Assembly: GCF_900496995.4 (NCBI RefSeq)
Contig: NC_054457.1
Location: forward strand, 434,001-498,000
DNA from: Aquila chrysaetos chrysaetos
Taxonomy: Eukaryota > Chordata > Aves > Accipitriformes > Accipitridae
Length of the DNA: 64,000 nucleotides
Direction of reading: 5' to 3'
Shown: positions 10,714 through 23,274 of the stretch, one piece after another
How positions within the stretch are numbered: position 1 is the stretch's first letter
Layout: each line of letters opens with the position of its first letter
Program-made: the position numbers and the translations under genes
The notes under the pieces: model-generated
The model's input: the letters and a program-made list of their open reading frames with translations, nothing else
Databases searched by the model: none
What the model was told of the DNA's origin: nothing

Positions 10714-11188
10714 GGGGCACTGAGGTGCCCGTCTGCTGGCCTGACAGGGAGACACGAGAGGTATGCTGCCTTCCAGGAGCTAAGGTCCGAGATGTTGCCG
10801 AGAGGGTGCCAGAACTTGTCAAGAGCACAGACTACTATCCATTGCTACTCTTTCATGTGGGCACGAATGACACTGCAAGCCGGAACCTGGCCAGAATCAA
10901 AGATGACTACAAAGACCTGGGGGTGCAAGCAAAAATTATTGGTGCCCAGGTTATCTTTTCTTCCATTTTACCAGTTAGAGGAAAGGGTGCAGCCAGAAAT
11001 AGACGTATAATGCAAATCAACTTCTGGCTTCGTGGCTGGTGCCGTCGTGAGGGTTTTGGCTTTTATGACAATGGGACGTTCTTCGATGACTACAGCCTGT
11101 TAGGGAGGGATGGGATCCACCTGTCTAGAAGAGACAAGGGAATCTTTGGCAGCAGGCTGGCCAACTTGGTGAGGCGGCCTTTAAACTG
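10714..11188 (+). pseudogene. CR1 ORF1 C-terminal part: SGNH-hydrolase (esterase) domain
   Basis: This open frame ends at a stop at 11188 and encodes the esterase domain found in CR1 ORF1 proteins. Block III-like HVGTND and the catalytic block V DGIHLS are visible. The N-terminal block with the serine nucleophile and any PHD finger are missing because the element is truncated at 10714. The domain is thought to act on lipid or membrane components; its role in CR1 retrotransposition is not settled. Confidence 0.85.
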
Positions 11189-11274
11189 AAGGACTTGGGG
11201 GGGGGGGGGGGTGTCCAAAGTGGCAACGCTCACACCATTGCAACCAACTGGGGAATAAGCCAGGCCAACCAGAG

Positions 11275-12285
11275 CAGCGACAAATGTTCCTTAGCTGCCT
11301 CCCAAGATGAGAACCAGAAGACCAACCACGTCAAGGGTGTGTATACCAATGCGCGCAGCCTGGGGAACAAACAGGGGGAACCGGAGCTCCGCGCCCAGTT
11401 CAGAAAGTTATGATATTATAGGAATAACTGAAACATGGTGGGACAACTCACATGACTGGAGGATCGCGATGGATGGCTATAGGCTTTTGTAAAGACAGGC
11501 AGGGAAAAAGAAGAGGAGGAGAGAGGAGGAGTCGTTGCACACTATGTTAGGGAGAACCTTGAATGTATAGAAGTCAACTACGGCGACTGTGGAAGCCCTA
11601 TCAAATGCCTCTGGGTCAGGATCAGAGGGGTCGTCTCCAAGGAGGATCTTACAGTAGGCATCTGCTACCGACCTCCAAACCAAGATGATAAGACCAACAA
11701 AGCAATATTTGGGTCACTTAAGCAAGCTTCGGGTCAATAGAACCTGGTTCTTATGGGTGACTTCAACTACCCAGACATTTGTTGGAAGAACAATACAGGA
11801 GCTCACATGTCATCCATCATGTTCCTGGAATGTGTAGAGGACTGCTTCCTCATACAAATGTTAGATGTGCCAACCAGGAATGAGGCACTGCTGGACTTGC
11901 TACTCACAAACCAAGAAAACCTGCTTTGTAATATCTCGGTTAGTGATAGCCTTGACTGCAGTGATCACAGTACTGTGGAGTTTGGGATCCTGCTGAGCAC
12001 GCTGAAGGTTAGTACTAAGACAAAGGTTTTAGATTTTAGAAGAGCAAACTTCAGCTTGCTCAGAGCTCAATTGGGAGGGATTCCATGGGAAGCTTCCACA
12101 GAGGATAAAGGAGCTAGCGAGTGCCAGGAGTTTTTCAAGAATGCTCTCCTGGAAGCACAAAAACAGTTCATCCCCTTTAAAGGTAAGGGAAGTAGGCGGA
12201 GCAAGAGACCCCCTTGGCTTAAGTGCGAGCTTCTGAGTCTGCTCAAAACCAAAAGAGAAGCATACCAGAGATGGAAAAGCAGATG
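11275..12285 (+). pseudogene. CR1 ORF2 endonuclease region (APE-type), frameshifted
   Basis: The AP-endonuclease-like domain nicks target DNA. Recognisable blocks are YTNARSLGNK (11340), ITETWWD with the catalytic Glu (11425), GDFNYPDICW (11756) and SDHSTVEF (11962). The domain is spread over three frames: a stop interrupts at 11411, another near 11492, and frame is regained by 11753. The residues needed for catalysis are mostly present, but no continuous protein is encoded. Confidence 0.9.
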
Positions 12286-12361
12286 AATACCAGTTGAGAA
12301 CTACAAGGGCATTGCCAGGGCGTGCAGAGATGCAGTTAGAAAAGCAAAAGCTCAGCTCAAA

Positions 12362-14097
12362 TTGAAATTGACCAGAGATGCCAAAAACTACAAGAAAGGG
12401 TTCTTCAGGTACGTAAACAACAAGCAGAAACAGAAGGAAAATATTGGCCCACTGTTAAACAGGAGAGGTGAATTAGTCGCCAACAACACTGAAAAGGCAG
12501 AGGTTCTCAACACTTTCTTCACCTCTGTCTTTACCAGCACTGCTGGGCCCCAGGCCTTGGGAACAAAAATCCAGGTTGATGCAAACACAGACCCACCGTC
12601 AGTGAAGGAAGAGTTGGTATGTGAACTATTACAGGAGCTTAACCCCTACAAATCGATGGGCCCTGACAATATCCACCCAAGGATGTTGAGAGAGCTGGCT
12701 GAGGTCGTTGCGAGGCCGCTCTCCATAATCTTTGAGAAGTCGTGGAGATCAGGGGACATCCCAGAAGCCTGGAAGAAGGCTAATGTCACCCCCATCTACA
12801 AGAAGGGCTTAAAGGCCGATCCGGGAAATTATAGGCCCATCAGTCTTACTTCAGTCCCTGGGAAAGTTATGGAACGAATCCTCCTGTGGGCTATCACAAG
12901 TCAAATGAAGCACGTGATTGAGAAAAGCCAGCACGGATTCACCAAGGGCTAATTGTGCTTGACAAACCTGATCGCCTTCTACGACAAAAGTAACCTGCTC
13001 AGTTGATGTGGGGTGAGCGGCGGACATTGTCTACCTGGATTTCTCCAAGGCTTTCGATATGGTTTCCCACAGCCTCCTCCTAGAGAAACTGATGCGTTAC
13101 GGTCTAGACAAGTGATCTGTGCGGTGGGTGGGAACTGGCTGACAGGCTGCACCCAGAGGGTGGTAGTAAATGGCTCCTTTTCAAACTGGCAACCTGTCAC
13201 AAGTGGCGTCCCCCAGGGATCGATATTGGGCCCAACGCTGCTTAATATCTTCATAAGTGATCTGGACAATGGGATCAAGTGTACTCTGATGAAGTTTGCC
13301 AATGATACCAAACTGAGTGGGGAAGTGGACACTTCGGAAGGGAGAGCCACCCTGCAGGAAGACCTGGATAGGCTGGAAGAGTGGGCTAACAAGAACTTTA
13401 TGAAGTTCAACAAAGCCAAATGCAAGGTCTTGCACCTGGGAAAACATAATCCAGGAATGCAGCACAGGCTGGGATCTACCCGGCTGGGGAGCAGCTCTGT
13501 GGAAAGGGACCTGGGGATCCTGGTGGACAACAATCTCAATATGAGTGAACAGTGCTGCTGCAGCAAAGCAAGCCAACAGGATGCTGGGTTGCATCAACAA
13601 GGGCATCACCAGCAGAGATAAAGAAGTCATTATCCCACTCTATTCAGCGCTTGTCAGGCCACACCTGGAATACGGTGTTCAGTTTTGGTCCCTGATATAC
13701 AAAAAAAGATATGGACAGGCTGGAGAGGGTCCAGAGAAGGGCCACAAAGATGATCAAAGGACTGGGAAGCCTGCCATATGAGGAAAGGCTGAGAGAACTG
13801 GGTTTGTTCAGCCTTGAGAAAAGAAGGCTTAGGGGACACCTTATCACCATGTTCCAGTATTTAAAGGGTGGCTACAAAGAAGATGGAGACTTCCTTTTTA
13901 CAAGGAGTCACATGGAAAAGAGGAGGGGTAATGGGTACAAGTTGCTCCTGGGGAGATTCCGATTGGACACAAGAGGAAAATTTTTCACAATGAGAACAAT
14001 CAGCCATTGGAATAATCTCCCCAGGGAAGTGGTGGATTCCCCAACATTGGACACTTTTAAGATTTGGCTGGACAGGGTGCTGGGCCATCTTGTCTAG
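12362..14097 (+). pseudogene. CR1 ORF2 reverse transcriptase, inactivated
   Basis: The RT fingers ([15 protein letters not shown]), palm ([14 protein letters not shown] near 13195) and C-terminal region (about 13640-14097, ending LGHLV) are present in three frames, with breaks near 12950, 13010 and 13620. The catalytic box reads FANDTKL (13296-13316) where active CR1 has FADDTKL, so one of the two metal-binding aspartates is lost. About 80 bp of 3' untranslated sequence follows the stop. Confidence 0.92.
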
Positions 14098-14175
14098 ACC
14101 GTGCTTTTGCCAAGAAAGGTTGGACCAGATGATCCTTGAGGTCCCTTCCAACCTGGTATTCTATGATTCTATGAA

Positions 14176-17108
14176 CTCATTCCCTAACCAAGCTATTTGG
14201 AGATTGCAGCAGTTGAAAGAAAACATCTTTGTATTAATACCACAAAAAAAAGTTTCTTGCCTAAAAGGACTACTTACCTATTCAAACAGAAGTTGAATGG
14301 AAATTTTCAGCCTAAAATTTATTTCTCAGTTAGTTATCTTTAAAAGGTATCTACCTACATATTAGAATATGTAGGTAGTATAAAAACAGATCAGCGTCAG
14401 CCAGACTACCAACTTGCATGATCAACTCCTGGGATAAAGCAGTGTCTTACTTGTTTTTGAAGTAATACCTGTAAGAAAGCAGCAACAATAAAGACGACAG
14501 ACCTATTTAACTTTCTAAAAAAAATTCAAGTCTCCAAAATATGCCAAGACTTGCTTGGAACAAAGGAAGAAGCGTTATCTAAAGAGAAGACTAAACCCCT
14601 ACTTTTTCCCCTCACACCAAAATGTCTGCAGGATTCTAGCCACGTATCTTAAGCAGTGTCCATAATAAAAACTGGGGTATTGAAAATTAATATTTTTTGA
14701 AAATTACATCTTACTGAAAAACTACTGTAGTAAGCTACTTCTTTTCAACACAGCTACTAGCAGTTTGCTACACCATGTCAATTCACCACCAGAGAGCATC
14801 CCTTTCTAGCACTTTGCTTTTGCAGATGTAACTTCACTGGGATATATGTACTTGGCTTTTTATTTTTGTTTCACTTGTCTAGTGCTGATCTAGTCAAAAT
14901 TTAACAGAGAGTCATTACTTCTCAGTATCACCTAAGCAGGGCCCAGATTCACCCTGCCTCAGGACTTAATTGTAGCCAGATTTTTTGCTACAGTATTTTA
15001 GCCAATGTATTCATGAAAGAAAAACAGAACTCTCCTTCCCCAGGCTCCCCACATTTACTGCAAACACAAAACTACTGGCACACTAAGGGGTAAAAAGCAG
15101 TAATGGAGAGCAGCCTTCCTTTCTTCCTAACACGGACACATTAAGCAACCTTTAGTTATTAAAAATGAACATAAATCTCTAATCCCTGTCACGGGATTAC
15201 CTATGTCCCTCTACCACATGAGCAGTAATTCAGATTAAACACTAGTAATTCAGATGCTAACCCTAGGAGGAAGGATGGAATTATTTAAGAAAAGGTACAC
15301 AGTTACACACATGCACATGTTAAAAAAAAAAAAAAAAAAGTTATATCTATCATCTCCTTGCAAATAGAGGGGAAACTAAGGAAGAAGCAACTTCAAAATT
15401 TCACTTTAAATGCTCCTATATTTACTGTGAATTTCAGCAATTTTCACACAATTTGAAAAATGGTACAAAGCAGCAGTATGAGCTATCACATCTGAAGCCA
15501 AGCACCTTGAAAACACAGTCTTGGTCCTCAAACAATATATTTGCCTGCTGGTGGGTGATGCTCCACAAGAATAACTTATTTTGACATTGCTATTAATGCC
15601 CTCTCCAACCTTCTCCCAACACAGCACCCCCTTAGTGGTGTCAGTGCAGTCTGTAGAAAGAACAGATTCAGCTTTTAAAAAACATCCTACCAACTTACAG
15701 ACCCCACAATGCAGTGTAACAAGTGAGCACAATTGAACAGGGCAATATTTCTTAAGACTGCTGTCCTGAAACCAAAGTATAAAACGGTGCAAATCAATAC
15801 AGAATTCAGGAAAATTAACTAAATAAATTTCAAACGAAAAAGTTTTTTTGTTGTTGTTTTCAATTTTAGTACATGCACACACATTCCACATTGCATCATG
15901 ACAGACTGCAGTTGCTTTTCCAAGTGTTTAAAATGCTATGCAGTCTAATATCTTTTCCCCTTTCTTCAAGGAGCATTGCTGACATAACTAAAAAAAAAAA
16001 AAAAACCCAAAAAACCCAAAACCTCTGCAGAACTCATTACACTGCAACATCTACCAGCATCGCTGTAAGTTCAGAGAACTTGTTTGCCATAGTTTTAAAA
16101 ATCTAATTGTTTGAGGTTTTGAAGCTTGTAGGAAAAGACATACAAGATATAGAAGTTTCATACACATTTCTAGCAGCTCAGATGACATTTTCTTGATCCG
16201 CTAAAATGAATACTGTAACAGCTATTATATGGCAAAACCAATCATAATCAGCTTGAGAAAAATTCACATTCTTTTGAGAACTTGAAAGACAAGCAATCTC
16301 TCACTCCAACAACTTCTATCAGCAGCATGCCAGAAGTGGTGTAATCTTTCTGAGGTTGTGAAAGGAAAGGAGATACAGTTTAAGACAACATGTACATTTT
16401 TCTAGAAATAATCATTGCAAGCTATCATTGCTAACCGAGCTACAATTGAGAGCATTTCAGACTATACCAAAATTTGACTTTTAAAATAGTTGTCCATTAG
16501 GGGAAAGAGAAAACACACCCCCCCCACCAAAACACAAACACACTTTCATGATAGCAAGACTGTTTCCTTTCATCCTTTTATTAAAAGGAGCAGAACCTAA
16601 GTTCTATAATAAAAGCATTGAAAATGTAAATTCATGGAAATAATAGCTGTGAGATAGTCATATTTTAACATCCTTGTCACGTTTTTCTTTTCCTCCTTTG
16701 CCTATGGGCTTCTTTGATTTTTCCCTGCATTATCTGTAGCGTAATATACAAGCAATTCCCTCCTCTAGCTAAAGAGCTTTAAATGCTATCTGATGCTGTC
16801 CAGCTAGGGTCCATAATTTGTCTAACTTCTCTCACAATGAGTAATTGCCTATTAACACAAAATAGCACCACTGACCTCTACAAGATTAATCACTTGAACT
16901 GGCACGACTAATTATCGACATTCTGGTATCGTATCTCTAGCGTTAGGATGCAAGGAACATTAAAACTCAAATATTTTCTTCAACCAAAGACTCAGAATAC
17001 TGTCATAATTACCTGCTACCTAATGCTGTTAAATAAATATCATCTCAGGAACAGCAATTCTGATCCTCTGCTCTCCAGAGTTCCTCTTAGAGGAACTTAG
17101 AGGGGTCG
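14176..17108. other. Unassigned AT-rich stretch
   Basis: Nothing is confidently identifiable. It contains an A-run at 15321-15338, another near 15990-16004, a C-run near 16519 and the palindrome at 14351. The 16658-16733 segment on the minus strand faintly resembles a lysine-rich terminal exon; it is listed as a finding, not a gene. A 161-codon minus-strand frame at 15406-15891 has no recognisable family. Confidence 0.4.
14351..14378. repeat. Perfect 13-bp inverted repeat with 2-nt spacer
   Basis: CTACCTACATATT (14351-14363) is followed by AG and its exact reverse complement (14366-14378). It could form a tight hairpin; no associated gene is seen. Confidence 0.9.
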
Positions 17109-18030
17109 TGGTGAATTCGGAATTCCCTCGGGCTAAATTAAGGTGAAACAACACCAGACGATCAGTTAAACATTTTTTTCATGACAGAAGCAAACTGAAC
17201 TTGGAAGGCTGTTAACAGTAGGTGGCGTTGTTTCTCACAACAGGAATTGGCATGGAACTACCTCAGTAACCGTGTAACCGTGGTAACCATGTACATCAAT
17301 TCAGGGAAGAAAATAAGGAGATCCCTCCCGTTGAGTCACGAGGTTCAGACTGGACCCTCTTGTTTTCTAGACTCCTTCTCAGAGAAGAGCCTAGGGGCGG
17401 CTGGATCCACTCCTAGTCCCAGACTGGTCAAAGGTTTTATGTCTTAAAGGGATGAGGTGTAGGGATTATGAAAAGGAGAGAGAAAAGAGAGAGAGCGAGA
17501 CAGAGAAAGGAAGAGAAAAGAAAATGAGAAAGATTTCACTGGTCCTGGGTCCAGCGTTGTTCCAGTCAGCCTAGGGGTCCAGTTCCGGTGGGCGTGCGCA
17601 CGTGGGGCTTCAGTTTGTGTCCTTTTATCATCCTTGCCCCTCCTTTGGGTGGGCACTCGAACTCATTATGCTAATTAGGTGTCATGCACGGTTTGTGCTT
17701 TCAGAACCTTCGGGAAATGGGTTGGTGGGCTTGGGGGTCATTTGGGGAGTAAGTTCTCCTTTCCTACAGACATGACATTGGTTTGATCTTTGGCCATGCA
17801 TGGTTGAGCTGCCCTGCTCAGCATATCAGAACAGCATATCAGAACATGGAGTTGTGCATCCTGCGGCCAATGCCCTCCCTGTCCTGTTGCTGATGTCCTG
17901 TGCTGATCTGTGCTTATCTGCTTCTTTTTCACCTGTGGTTCCTTGCTATGCAGGGTTCGTTGTTATGTTTTTATCGTTATGCAGAACTTGCCCCACCACA
18001 TGTTTGAGACAATTACTCTTTCGTCTCTCA
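17109..18030 (-). mobile_element. Long LTR, type H (copy 1)
   Basis: This minus-strand LTR of about 920 bp starts TGAGAGAC... and ends ...GAATTCACCA on its own strand. It aligns along its length to the copy at 35477-36953 once the nested LTR there is removed. A GATAAAAGG promoter-like box lies on the minus strand near 17622-17630 and a GA-rich simple stretch at 17470-17530. The class was not determined: no internal region or clean target duplication is visible. LTR E directly abuts its right end. Confidence 0.7.
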
Positions 18031-18947
18031 CGATGGGTTGACCTTGGCTTGCTTGCCCAGACACCATCCAGCTGTTCTCCTCACTCCCCCTCCTCAACAG
18101 GCACAAGGGGAGAAATTAAAATGGAAAAGATCATGGATCGAGATGAAGACAGGGAGATCAACTCACCAATTACTGTCACAGGGCAAAACAGACCTCAACT
18201 TGGGGAAATGTAATTTAATTTATTGCCAATTAAAAAATAGAGCAGGATGATGAGAAGCAAAGACAAAACTAAAACAACCTTCGCCCCACCCCCCCAGTTC
18301 TTCCCAGGCTCAACTTCACTCCTTCATTCTGAACTCCTTTACCTCCCTCCACCAGTGGCTCAGGGGGGAATGGGGAATTGGGGGCGGGTTTGTGGTCATT
18401 CTATAATAATTCCTCTCTACTGCTCCTTCCTCCTCACACTTTCTCCCTGCTCCAGCATGAGCTCTCCACAGTCTGCAGCTTCCTTCAGGGCATATCCACC
18501 TGCTCCAGCGGTGGGGTCCTCCATGGGCTGCAGGTTGGATATCTGCTCCACTGTGGACCTCCATGGGCTGTAAGGGGAACAGCCTGATTCACAATGGTCT
18601 TCACCACGGGCTGCAGGGGAATCTGCTCTGGCACCTGGAGCACCTCCTCCCCCTCCTTTCCTCACTGACCTTGATGTCTGCAGGCTTGTTTCTCACACTT
18701 TTTTTTCTTCACTCCTTTCTCTGCTGTGCAGTGTTTTGCCCTTTTCTTAAATATGTTATCACAGAGACATCAACTAGCATGTGCTGACCAGTTCAGCTTT
18801 GGCCAGTGGTGAGTCCCTCGTGGAGCCAGCTGGAACAGTTTATGTCAGGCACAGGGCAGCCCCTGACCTCTTCTCATAGAGAGGCCACCTCTGTAGCCCA
18901 CCCCCACCGCTTCCAAAGCCTTGTCATGTACATACACCCAATACAGG
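18031..18947 (-). mobile_element. LTR E copy 3 (ERVL-like solo LTR)
   Basis: A 917-bp minus-strand copy of the LTR at 41478-42623, ending ...CCAATACA on the plus strand at 18947. It has lost the last few bases at 18031 (CGATGGG in place of TGTGATGGG). Its internal GC-rich repeats (18440-18640) number about four. It abuts LTR H exactly. Confidence 0.82.
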
Positions 18948-20214
18948 TGCATAAACTCACAAATTGCAGATGCACTTTTTGTGACTAGTAATATCATTTT
19001 ATAGGTCTTTTAAAAGAGCAAAGTTCCTTTTTGCTATTAACTTTACACACGAAATGACATAACAGCAGCATGTTAGAAATAGTGGTATAAAAAAGACTTC
19101 TCATAAGGAACCATTAGCATTTACAGCTTCTCAGGCATTCTTAAAAAAAGCTTCAAATTAAAACATATATTTTAGCATCTTAACAATTACATTGCATGTA
19201 AAACTTATGGATAATATATGCTAGGAAATGAAAAATAAACTCTGGATGCCTTAACTAGTGCACAGAGACCAAGACCAGATTATTCCTGTTTTAGAAGCTG
19301 AGAACACAAGAGAGAGAGAGTAAAGACTCACAAAGGCCTAATGCGTGGTGTGTACAACTCCTCAGCCACTCTTTATGCAGTGACAGAGACAGGTAGACTG
19401 TAATTTCATGAGACCATGCATGAATATGGAGCTTTAGATCTGCAGCAAACCCCATGCAGTGCACCTCCTCTTCTCCTTTGATCTTGCTGGAGTCCAGTCA
19501 GAAATACTTATTGATCAGAGTGAACCACATCATTTTTCAATTAGGTTCTACATACTAATCTAGGGCATGACCCATACAAGTTTTCAAACATATTTATTAA
19601 TAAGAAACTTGCTGGAAATGAGATGGCTATAGCCATATTGTTGCAACAGATAGCCAAACACTCCTCATTCATATGCCAGATGACTCTAGTACACCACAAG
19701 TTTATAAGCTTTATTACATGCATCCAAAAACTCCACTCTTTCAATACTCTGTAGCTAAAAGACTTATTAGCAATTCAGAACATAACTACGACAAAACCCA
19801 AAACTGATTTAGCCTACACAATGCTCAGAAACACAATTAACAGCACTGCAATTTGCACACAAGTTGCCTGATGTAAGGTACATAGAAGCCACAAACCATC
19901 TTCTATCTCTAAAAGATACCAAAAGCCAACAGAGATAATTGAGATGTTAAGAAAGAAACTAGTCTTTTTAATGGCAGGAGTGCCTAATGTATGTTCTTCC
20001 AGCTGCTTAAATTCTGAGATTAAAAAAGAACAAAAACCTCAAAAAAACCCAACACCACACCACACCAAGCCTTGCTGTATGTTTAAGTGATGTCTGATAA
20101 CATACAAAAGTTTCAGACTTATCTCAACAAGAACATCTATCAGTTTGTTAGGAAGATATTAGTATTCTAAGAGAAATCACCACTTTTAAGAATCTACAAG
20201 AGACTGGGAACAAC
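18948..20214. other. Unassigned stretch
   Basis: AT-rich sequence with a short GA run (19311-19320). No exon, RNA gene or repeat family is recognised. Confidence 0.5.
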
Positions 20215-20320
20215 GAAAGCATTGGAACAGACTGCAGAGGGAAGTGGTTGAGTCACCATCCCTGGAGTTATTTAAAAGATGTGTAGACGTCTTTGGAGGC
20301 ACCCAGCTCGAGCTGTAACT
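20215..20320 (+). mobile_element. CR1 LINE fragment (end of ORF2)
   Basis: It matches the CR1 segment TTGGAACAGACTGC...GTGGTTGAGTCACCATCCCTGGAG...AAAAGATGTGTAGACGT, the C-terminal RT coding part. A short, diverged piece without the 3' tail. Confidence 0.8.
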
Positions 20321-20397
20321 ACTATTGCATATTAAACATAGTAGAAGAAGGAACTCCGATTATTTTATTAAAGCGGAACCTAGGGACAAGCCCTGTT

Positions 20398-21072
20398 GAG
20401 GTGGCATCTGCACAATTCCTACCATGGTCTTGTTATCAATTAATATGTATAATATGATTGAAATAACCAGGGAGCTGCTAAAGTCCTGTGTACAGCTCCC
20501 ATCAGTTAATATTTAAAATAGGGAAACAATAACTAGGCATGATTTAGGGTTTAGGAACTAACTACTAGACAATGGGGCTTTATGTTTATGTCAGAAAAGG
20601 TAATGGATTGTGGTCTGGTCAATAAACCTTGAAGAACCACTTGAAACTGCCAAGATTAGGGAAGAAGTAGGCAAAAGGTAATTCCTACAGGGGGAGATTG
20701 TGGCCACCCGACTCATTGACCACCTACTCAAATGATACCACCTACTCAAAAGAAGACAGTGGAGGAAGAAGACCAGAGTCTGCACACTAATTTACATGAG
20801 GAACGAAGAAGAAAGAACCAATCATTGAGGAAAATAATAATGAATATGTATTAGTTAAGTATATAAATGTGAGACTTTTTGATACAAGGGTGTGCTGTCT
20901 TGAGACAGGCACCCATTCATGCACATCAATGAAATTAATTTGAAAATACCTTGACTCTGTGTGTTATTGGCTTGCACACCGGGTAAATGAAACCCGTTTG
21001 TGGGATAACAGTCTCGGTGGCATCTGCATAATTCTTACCATGGTCTAGGTGGCAGCTGCATGATTCCTACAG
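20398..21072. repeat. Short tandem array of a ~33-bp unit, split by LTR G
   Basis: Three units (GGTGGCATCTGCACAATTCC...-type) lie at 20398-20430, 21015-21046 and 21047-21072. LTR G is inserted exactly between units one and two. Confidence 0.7.
20431..21010 (+). mobile_element. Gammaretrovirus-like solo LTR, type G
   Basis: This 580-bp LTR (TGTTATCAAT ... GGGATAACA) is flanked by a perfect 4-bp duplication, GTCT, at 20427-20430 and 21011-21014. Four-base duplications are typical of gammaretroviral integration. The U5 end CTTGCACACCGGGTAAA is shared with the LTRs of ERV4 and the LTR at 35781-36370, so these form one broad family. Confidence 0.9.
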
Positions 21073-22918
21073 CAATATTCTATTTTATTTATGGAGCAGA
21101 GACTATTATTGACTAAATACTGATTAACACAACAGTCCTCATCTTCTGTAATACTGATGCCTTGCTGCCCCAGTAAGTACAAGTATTTTAGTTTTAAGGT
21201 TACGAGCCATTTTGGTTACCTTCCCAGATATCTTGCAGTCCCACTCTCTTTTAGATACTTAAGGAAACTTGGCCACATAAGAAACCCAACAGAAAGGAAA
21301 ATGCAAATGTTACTGTCACCAGGGGCTTATCAAAGTACTGGAGAGCAACAGAACACCCAAAAACTTCTTTGTGAGTATCCATTGTTTTTTGACCATTGGA
21401 TTCTGAAATAACATTGCCAACACATTTTGAAGATGGCTTCTCTTAGCAACTGAAAAAGTATCCCATTAGAGTTTTCAAACATGTATTCTTAACTGTTCTA
21501 CCATGAACGATATCTAGACAATAGTTTTAATTAAGACATTCAAAAGATGGAAAGTGCATCATGCAGATACAGAACAGAAAAATGCATGCTAGTTTAACAT
21601 TTATTAGAAGCAAGGCCACTCGGACTACTCATCCACTGAAACTGAAACAGCAAGTATTTACTCTTCTGATTTCTCAAAGTCTTTTTTAATCCGTACATTT
21701 TGGAGTATTCAATTTTGTATAAGAACGAAAAAAATATGTGCAATTTCAAAGTGCAAGTGCAGTATTAAATATCCCTAAAGCAGACAGGATACTTGTTAAC
21801 TCCAATAAAACCTTCCTAAACCCTGCTTCCTCTTTGCTCCTTTGAGAAAGCAATGAAGAAATTTACATTTACAGCTTAGTTCTTCTATTCAAAATATCCC
21901 TTTAACTTTTTCTTATCTCTTTTTATGACTGACATAAATTTGTCACCAAATTGTCAAATCACAGATATTTTCTGTGCTACCTATACAAATTGGTCTGATT
22001 TCTAGCAAGTCATAAACCAATTAATGCTGAAATCCTGTACCTCTTTGACATCCCAGCCTACCAGCAGGGCTTCAAGAAAATCCTCTAGTGTTTCTCTTGG
22101 GGCACTGATTTAAAAAGACTTCCAAAAAACATATAAAATGTTCCAACAGGTATACATCAAAATCTTAACACTGGGATGATTATGTTTGAAGGAGAAGTCA
22201 TATGGATGCTCTTCTACCCCAACACTGAAATCAATACACTTTATTATTTCCCTTAGTCTTGTGTCATGTTCATCAATTAAAAATAAAAATACAAGTTCCC
22301 TTTTATGGAGAAAGTTCTCTGGTTTACTAGACCAGTTTCCCTTGTTTTGTTACAATTTAGTAAGACTGAACTGTAATTCAGCTGTTTGAATACATAAATA
22401 TCAGCTAGATTAAATTACTTTTGATCCAACTAAGAAAATTTTTCCAAGCTTGTTGGCTCATATCAATACATTAAACAAAAATGTTTTTTGAGCAAAGATG
22501 GGAAACAGAAAAAATACAACACATCAAGTGAACACTACCTTTCAGAAGGCAAAGATACAGAGAACTTTAAAAAGCAGAAGTAAAAGTGCTTCCAGCTATT
22601 CCACTTGCCTATGAATTCACATAAATTTTTGTGATTTTTGAAAGCACATTTTCCTGTTTAAACATTCCTGGGTAGCTTTGGGATGCTTTGCAATATTCCA
22701 CACACTTCTGCAAACAACATACTCCTTTAAAGAGTCTTTTAAGTAACAGCTAGGCAAAGAAATTATTTTATAACTTAAGGTACCAAAACCATTAAAGTTT
22801 TAACCTAAAAGGAATTGTATCAGAAAAGAAAACAGACTTTTGTGGCTAAAAGAATAGTGATATTGAAATCTTTATGGTCATAATTTTTTACGAACTTAGG
22901 GAACAAAAGATAAGTAAT
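21073..22918. other. Unassigned AT-rich stretch
   Basis: I see no gene, RNA or repeat family that I can name in this interval. Confidence 0.5.
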
Positions 22919-23274
22919 TGATGTAAATCACTTGGGTAAGCAACTCTTGACAAGACAATGGAATAGAAGGAACAAATTGACCTAAAACTAGGAACCAGAA
23001 ACGTTAGTGGGCTGGTTGCCCAAGAAGCTTGGCTATACCACATGAATCAGCTAAAAACGTGCCCTTTAGGTGAACTTAACTAATTATAATATGAAGACCA
23101 CACCTCTAGAAATTAGGATACTTGCCTCTACCTGAAGACCCTCACCCACTGAGCTTGCACAGTAAAATTAAAAGATGCTGCACCTTTAAATGAAGATGAG
23201 GACACTATACACCAATCAGCTTTAAGATATGGAATTATGGGCACCAGTAAAAGGTTGATAAACAATGAATATGG
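22919..23274 (+). mobile_element. Possible truncated type-G-like LTR
   Basis: It starts TGATGTAAAT and shares scattered blocks with U3 of the LTR at 35781-36370 (TTGCACAGTAAAATTAAAAGATGCTGCACC versus a similar run at 36068). It is cut off at 23274, where ERV2b begins. The similarity is partial and was judged by eye. Confidence 0.4.

Larger units (their letters stand above)
10714..14175 (+). mobile_element. CR1 LINE, long 5'-truncated copy
   Basis: This 3.46-kb non-LTR retrotransposon begins inside ORF1 and contains nearly all of ORF2. It ends with the CR1 3' signature (GACCAGATGATCCTTGAGGTCCCTTCCAACC) and the repeated ATTCTATGA motif at about 14157-14175. CR1 elements move by target-primed reverse transcription. 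Several frameshifts and a mutated RT active site show that this copy is dead. The 5' end coincides with the end of LTR E, so the LTR may have inserted into the CR1, with the CR1 remainder lost or hidden in the assembly gap. Confidence 0.95.

Noticed and set aside
15406..15891. 161-codon minus-strand frame
   Set aside because: Cysteine- and serine-rich without family motifs, in AT-rich sequence that could be 3' UTR; not supported as a gene.
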